NCBI GenBank assembly: GCA_029439525.1
Contig: JAQFVJ010000003.1
Location: forward strand, 1 to 32,699
Direction: 5' to 3'
DNA length: 32,699 nucleotides
Source of the DNA: Caballeronia sp. BR6202001591004
Lineage (GTDB): Bacteria; Pseudomonadota; Gammaproteobacteria; Burkholderiales; Burkholderiaceae
Shown: positions 26,959 to 32,699 of the stretch, in pieces
Layout: each line of letters begins with the position of its first letter
How positions within the stretch are numbered: the stretch's first letter is position 1
Made by a program: the position numbers and the translations under genes
The notes under the pieces: model-generated
What the model was told of the DNA's origin: nothing
Database searches by the model: none
The model's input: only the letters and a program-made list of their open reading frames with translations

Positions 26959-29349
26959 TCACTCGTAATTGCTGAATCGCGAGAGCGGCAAGGCCGACGG
27001 CGGCGGCTGATAACCCTGCACGCTGACGCGGAAAGCGCTGACGAGGCCGTTATCGACATTCGACAGGCCCTTGAACGTCAACTGCGCGAGCACACGCGTG
27101 CCCGACGACGGCTGACCGCTGGTGTTCACGGCGTTGGCGTACCGTTGCGCGCCGAAGCCGAACGCCCAGCAGTCGGCATCGTACTGGAAGCCCACCAGAC
27201 CGTCGACGAGACGATGGCTCGCGAGATCATAATTAACACGGGCGACGGCGTAGAGGCGGTTCGTGAGCGGCCACTCGCCGGACATCAGAATCTGGTTGAT
27301 CGGCTCGTTGAGCAGCGTAGTCTGATTCGAACGCGTGTACCGATAGCCGACGTTGATCACTTTGCGATCGGCGGGGCTCCAGGCGAAGCCGACGCTCGTA
27401 CGCACAAGCTGGTTATTGCCTACATTATTGTATTGTAACGCGGTTTCCGAAGCGAAATCAGCACCCAGCTTGATCGATGCGCCCGCCAGAAGATCCGAGT
27501 GCTTCGCCTGGTCCGGCAACCGGTCCGGCGTGATCGTGACGCGCTGGCTCTGGAAATAATACTGCTGCGCGATGACGAAACGCGCGCGTTCGTCGCCCGT
27601 CGCCGGGTTGATGAAGCGCGTCGTAATGCCCGCTGTGATGCGGTTCGCATCCGCGATGCGGTCGTTGCCGACGAAAGTGTTCGGTGTGTAGATTTCCGCG
27701 AGCCCGAAGTCGGCTTCGGCGGTATCGAACAGCGGCGCGAAATTCTGATTGCGATACGGCGTGTAGACATAATACAAGCGCGGCTCGAGCGTCTGGATAT
27801 AGTCCTGGCCGAATAGTCGCACCGAGCGGTCGAACACGAGTCCCGAATCGAACGTAAGGGTCAGAATGGACTCGGTGAAATTCTTCGGCTGGCCGTTCAC
27901 CGGCGACGACGAGCCCAGCACCTGCGACGTTGCGATATGGCTCAGGTCATACGACGCGAAGTGCCATTGCACCTTCGGCGTGACGAAATATCCCGGCGCG
28001 TTGATCCCGTAACTCAGGTACGGATTGAAGTACGCCCGGTTGCCGTCGGTCGCGCCTTCGGTTGTAATCGTGAAGCGCGTGAAATCCGCTTCCGCGCCGT
28101 AATCAAGTGCACCGACGTTATACTTATTGTACTGCACGTTCAACTGCGGCTCGCGCGCGTACGGCGGCGTGGACGGCTGCAGCGTCTGCCAGTACTGCTC
28201 GCGCGCGAGCACCGACCACGGACCGTTGTTGTACGTCAGCCCCGTTTCCTGCTGATACAGCAACTGCGTGCCGTTCAGGAACTGATTCGACGCGTTGCCG
28301 AGGTCTTCCGGATACTGATCGTCCGAGACCGTGTTGTAATTCACGTAGCCTGCGAATCCGCCGCCGAAATTCTGCTGATGCTGCCAGAAGATCGCATAAC
28401 GCTTCGTGTGCGTCTGGCTATCGTTCGGCAGATAGTCGCCGGTGATGGTCCCGGAATACGTCGGCGACAGATAGCGATAAGTCGCCTCGCTCAGCACGCC
28501 GCGATTCGACATGATGCGCGGCGTGAACGTCAGATCGCGATTCGGCGCGATATTGAAATAGTACGGAATCGCCGCTTCTAATCCGGTTTTCGAGCTGTAC
28601 GACACGGTCGGCAGCAACAGGCCGCTGCGGCGGTCGCTCGTCAGCGGAAACGACAGCCACGGGCTCGCGAAGACCGGTACGCCCTGGAAGAACAGCACGC
28701 TGTTGTGCGCGGTGCCTTCCTCGGAACCGGTGTCGAAATTGAACGACGAACTCTTGATGTACCACGCTGGATCCGTTTCGCACGCGCAGGCCGTGTAGGT
28801 GCCGTGATCGACGCGCGCTCGCTCGTTGTCGATCATGTCGATGCGTTCCGCGCTGCCCGAACCGCCGGTCAGATTGAAGTGGTACTTCGGGTTCTTCACG
28901 AACCCTTCGTTCGCCTCAACCTTCAGATGCGCTTCCGGGCCGACGAACGACACGCCGTTGTTGATCAGGTGGACGTTGCCGAACGCGTCGGCCATGTCCG
29001 TGTCCTGATCGTAGTGCAGTGCGTCGGACTTGATGACCGTCACCGTGCGCCGCACTTCCGCCGAACCTTTGGCGGCCATGTCCTCGTCGGAGGTGCCGGT
29101 GGCCTTGTCGCCGAGCAGAAAAGTCGACGGTTGCGCGCCGCTCGGCAACGCATGCTCCTGGAGCTGCGGCGCGAGGCGCAGGCTGCCCGGGCCGTCGAGC
29201 GGCTGCGGATAAGCGGCGTCGCCTGCGAGCTGGGCGTGGGACAGAGCGGGCATCAGGCCCGGAACGGAAAGGAGTGCGGCAACGAGCCGCCGCCTACGTG
29301 GCTTGTCGTCGCCTTTGATGATCAAAGCTGGAAACTGTCGTGGCGGCAT
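26959..29349 (-). CDS. lptD: LPS-assembly outer-membrane protein LptD
   Basis: A 796-residue outer-membrane beta-barrel that inserts lipopolysaccharide into the outer leaflet. ATG 29349 begins [11 protein letters not shown] and a signal region ([19 protein letters not shown]); a longer in-frame start is possible. The periplasmic beta-jellyroll includes [20 protein letters not shown] and [20 protein letters not shown]. The barrel follows, with [40 protein letters not shown] and [18 protein letters not shown]. Two cysteines lie close together in [13 protein letters not shown] and one in DADCWAFGF; these are candidates for the disulfides needed for LptD maturation. First gene of the operon with surA, pdxA and ksgA; intact. 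Confidence 0.95.
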   Translation of the reverse strand: MPPRQFPALIIKGDDKPRRRRLVAALLSVPGLMPALSHAQLAGDAAYPQPLDGPGSLRLAPQLQEHALPSGAQPSTFLLGDKATGTSDEDMAAKGSAEVRRTVTVIKSDALHYDQDTDMADAFGNVHLINNGVSFVGPEAHLKVEANEGFVKNPKYHFNLTGGSGSAERIDMIDNERARVDHGTYTACACETDPAWYIKSSSFNFDTGSEEGTAHNSVLFFQGVPVFASPWLSFPLTSDRRSGLLLPTVSYSSKTGLEAAIPYYFNIAPNRDLTFTPRIMSNRGVLSEATYRYLSPTYSGTITGDYLPNDSQTHTKRYAIFWQHQQNFGGGFAGYVNYNTVSDDQYPEDLGNASNQFLNGTQLLYQQETGLTYNNGPWSVLAREQYWQTLQPSTPPYAREPQLNVQYNKYNVGALDYGAEADFTRFTITTEGATDGNRAYFNPYLSYGINAPGYFVTPKVQWHFASYDLSHIATSQVLGSSSPVNGQPKNFTESILTLTFDSGLVFDRSVRLFGQDYIQTLEPRLYYVYTPYRNQNFAPLFDTAEADFGLAEIYTPNTFVGNDRIADANRITAGITTRFINPATGDERARFVIAQQYYFQSQRVTITPDRLPDQAKHSDLLAGASIKLGADFASETALQYNNVGNNQLVRTSVGFAWSPADRKVINVGYRYTRSNQTTLLNEPINQILMSGEWPLTNRLYAVARVNYDLASHRLVDGLVGFQYDADCWAFGFGAQRYANAVNTSGQPSSGTRVLAQLTFKGLSNVDNGLVSAFRVSVQGYQPPPSALPLSRFSNYE

Positions 29350-29558
29350 GTATCGATGGCGGTTCGATCCCGTTCGCATCCCACGCGCTCGATGCCGCCG
29401 GGCCGGCAGCTCCTCCCAGCCGCACCCGACCCGCGTCGAACTTGACGGTCCGTTGCTTGCCGGGACGACACTCGATCGAACGGTGACGCGAACTGTCGTC
29501 AGAGCCTGGCGCCAAGTTTGAACGGATCGCTTGAAAAAGAAAAAGTCGTAAGGTATTT

Positions 29559-29564
29559 TATAAT
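29559..29564 (+). promoter_or_regulatory. Candidate -10 box before amgK
   Basis: A perfect TATAAT lies 24 nt before the amgK ATG in an A/T-rich patch. The nearest TTGAAA (29531-29536) is too far upstream (22 nt), so the promoter is only a candidate and may itself be decayed. Confidence 0.35.
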
Positions 29565-29588
29565 GAAATGTTTTGCTTCTCGAATTTT

Positions 29589-30551
29589 ATGACGGACATT
29601 CTTTCCCACGCCCGCATCGAACAGCTTCGTTCGTGGCTTCAAAGCATCGTGGGCCGCTATGACCTGAACCTCAACAGCCTTGCGCCCGCCTCCGCCGACG
29701 CCAGTTTCCGCCGTTACTTTCGGCTTGAAAGCGATACCGCTTACGGGGCAGGATACTGATCGCCGTAGATGTGCGCCGCATGTGCGCCGCAGCCCGAAAA
29801 GTGTCGCGAATTCGTGCAGGTCGCCGGACTGCTGGGGGCGCCGCCGGCATGGATGTGCCGAAGATTCTCGAAACCGATTTCGACGCCGGCTTCATGCTGG
29901 TAACCGATCTCGGCACGACCACCTACATCTCCGTTCTCGACTCGACGAAGCCTTCCTGCGCCGCGAGATGGAACTGATGCCGGAATGGTTCATCGGCCCG
30001 GCCGTCATCTGGGCCGCGAAGTCAGCGCGGACGAACGCAAGACGCTCGACGACACCTTCGCCCTGCTCGTGCAGAGCGCGCAGGCGCAAATCTTCATGCT
30101 GCGGGATTACATACCTCGCAACCTGATGGGTTAGCGAGTCCAATCCCGGCGTGCTCGATTTTCAGGACGCGGTGTACGGGCGGATTACGTACGACATCGC
30201 CTCGCTGTTGCGTGACGCGTTCGTCAGTTGGGAAGAGGAGTTTCGTTTCAGCTCGATTGCTTCGCGTACTACTGGGAACGCGCAAAGAAAGCCGGCTTGC
30301 CGGTCGATCCGGATTTCGGCCAGTTTACCGGCAAATCGAATGGATGGGCCTGCAACGGCATATCAAAGTGCTCGGGCTGTTTTGCCACATCCACTATGGC
30401 GATGGCAAGCCGCGTTATTTATTTGTCGGACCTGCCGCGCTTCATCGCCTATGCGCGCAAGGTCGCGGAACGTTACGCGCCGCTTTGGCCCTTCGCGCGC
30501 CTGCTCGATACGCTCGAAGGCCGCGCGGTCGAAGTCGGCTACACCTTCTGA
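29589..30551 (+). pseudogene. amgK: AmgK-like aminosugar kinase (MurNAc/GlcNAc anomeric kinase), inactivated
   Basis: AmgK phosphorylates recycled MurNAc at its anomeric carbon. Start ATG 29589 gives MTDILSHARIEQLRSWLQSI and SADASFRRYFRLESDTA, then shifts. PKILETDFDAGFMLVTDLGT and DEAFLRREMELMPEWFIG are in other frames. The catalytic loop normally reads close to HRDYMPRNLM; here it is FMLRDYIPRNLMG followed by a stop at 30132-30134, so the conserved His is Leu. The Mg-binding region NPGVLDFQDAVYGRITYDIA and the tail HIKVLGLFC, APLWPFARLLDTLEG and EVGYTF remain readable, ending at 30551. Several indels are present. It is paired with murU as in Pseudomonas and other bacteria. The family was called by eye. 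Confidence 0.85.
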
Positions 30552-30557
30552 TCCACG

Positions 30558-32699
<2,142 letters not shown>

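Overview
This window comes from a Burkholderiaceae bacterium (Burkholderia, Paraburkholderia or Caballeronia). That placement rests on the GC-rich coding sequence, the block ybgC-tolQRAB-pal-cpoB-tRNA-Lys, the block lptD-surA-pdxA-ksgA, the kynR/kyn region, and the minor-pilin cluster next to glyA-nrdR. I made it by recognising protein families by eye; no search was run.

The dominant feature is selective gene decay. Nineteen protein genes read cleanly (two are cut by the window edges), and most are essential or housekeeping: sodB, a flavin reductase, kynR, a YqjE-like membrane protein, a DUF3318-like protein, nrdR, glyA, ybgC, tolQ, tolR, tolA, tolB, pal, cpoB, ksgA, pdxA, surA, lptD and purB. 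About eighteen others are still recognisable but broken by frameshifts, stop codons and deletions. They cover regulation (EAL, IclR, WYL, sirtuin), catabolism (kynB/kynU/kynA, gcdH, ydfG), type IV pilus minor pilins (fimT-pilV-pilW-pilX-pilE), peptidoglycan recycling (amgK-murU) and small conserved proteins. Damage falls on dispensable genes and spares essential ones. This points to real genome erosion under a host-restricted lifestyle, as described for the Candidatus Burkholderia/Caballeronia leaf-nodule symbionts of Psychotria and Ardisia, rather than random sequencing error. The lifestyle is inference.

Layout: 1-340 sodB end and terminator; 340-2840 decayed hypothetical gene and an inverted EAL-domain pseudogene; 3300-5810 flavin reductase, kynR and the collapsed kyn operon; 5810-7850 IclR and glutaryl-CoA dehydrogenase pseudogenes; 8117-9530 DUF883 (broken), YqjE-like and DUF3318 genes; 9580-12073 dead minor-pilin operon (minus strand); 12271-14022 glyA-nrdR (minus strand); 14500-15252 ydfG pseudogene; 15379-20964 intact Tol-Pal operon; 21103-21220 promoter and tRNA-Lys; 21438-23621 WYL, sirtuin and small-protein pseudogenes; 23636-29349 lptD-surA-pdxA-ksgA (minus strand); 29589-31257 amgK-murU pseudogenes; 31334-end purB.

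The intact genes form a coherent envelope-maintenance set: Tol-Pal for outer-membrane constriction, and LptD plus its chaperone SurA for LPS export. Basic metabolism is kept too (one-carbon, PLP and purine synthesis, ribosome maturation). Sensing, surface motility, tryptophan/lysine catabolism and cell-wall recycling are being lost. I found no insertion sequence, CRISPR array or prophage.
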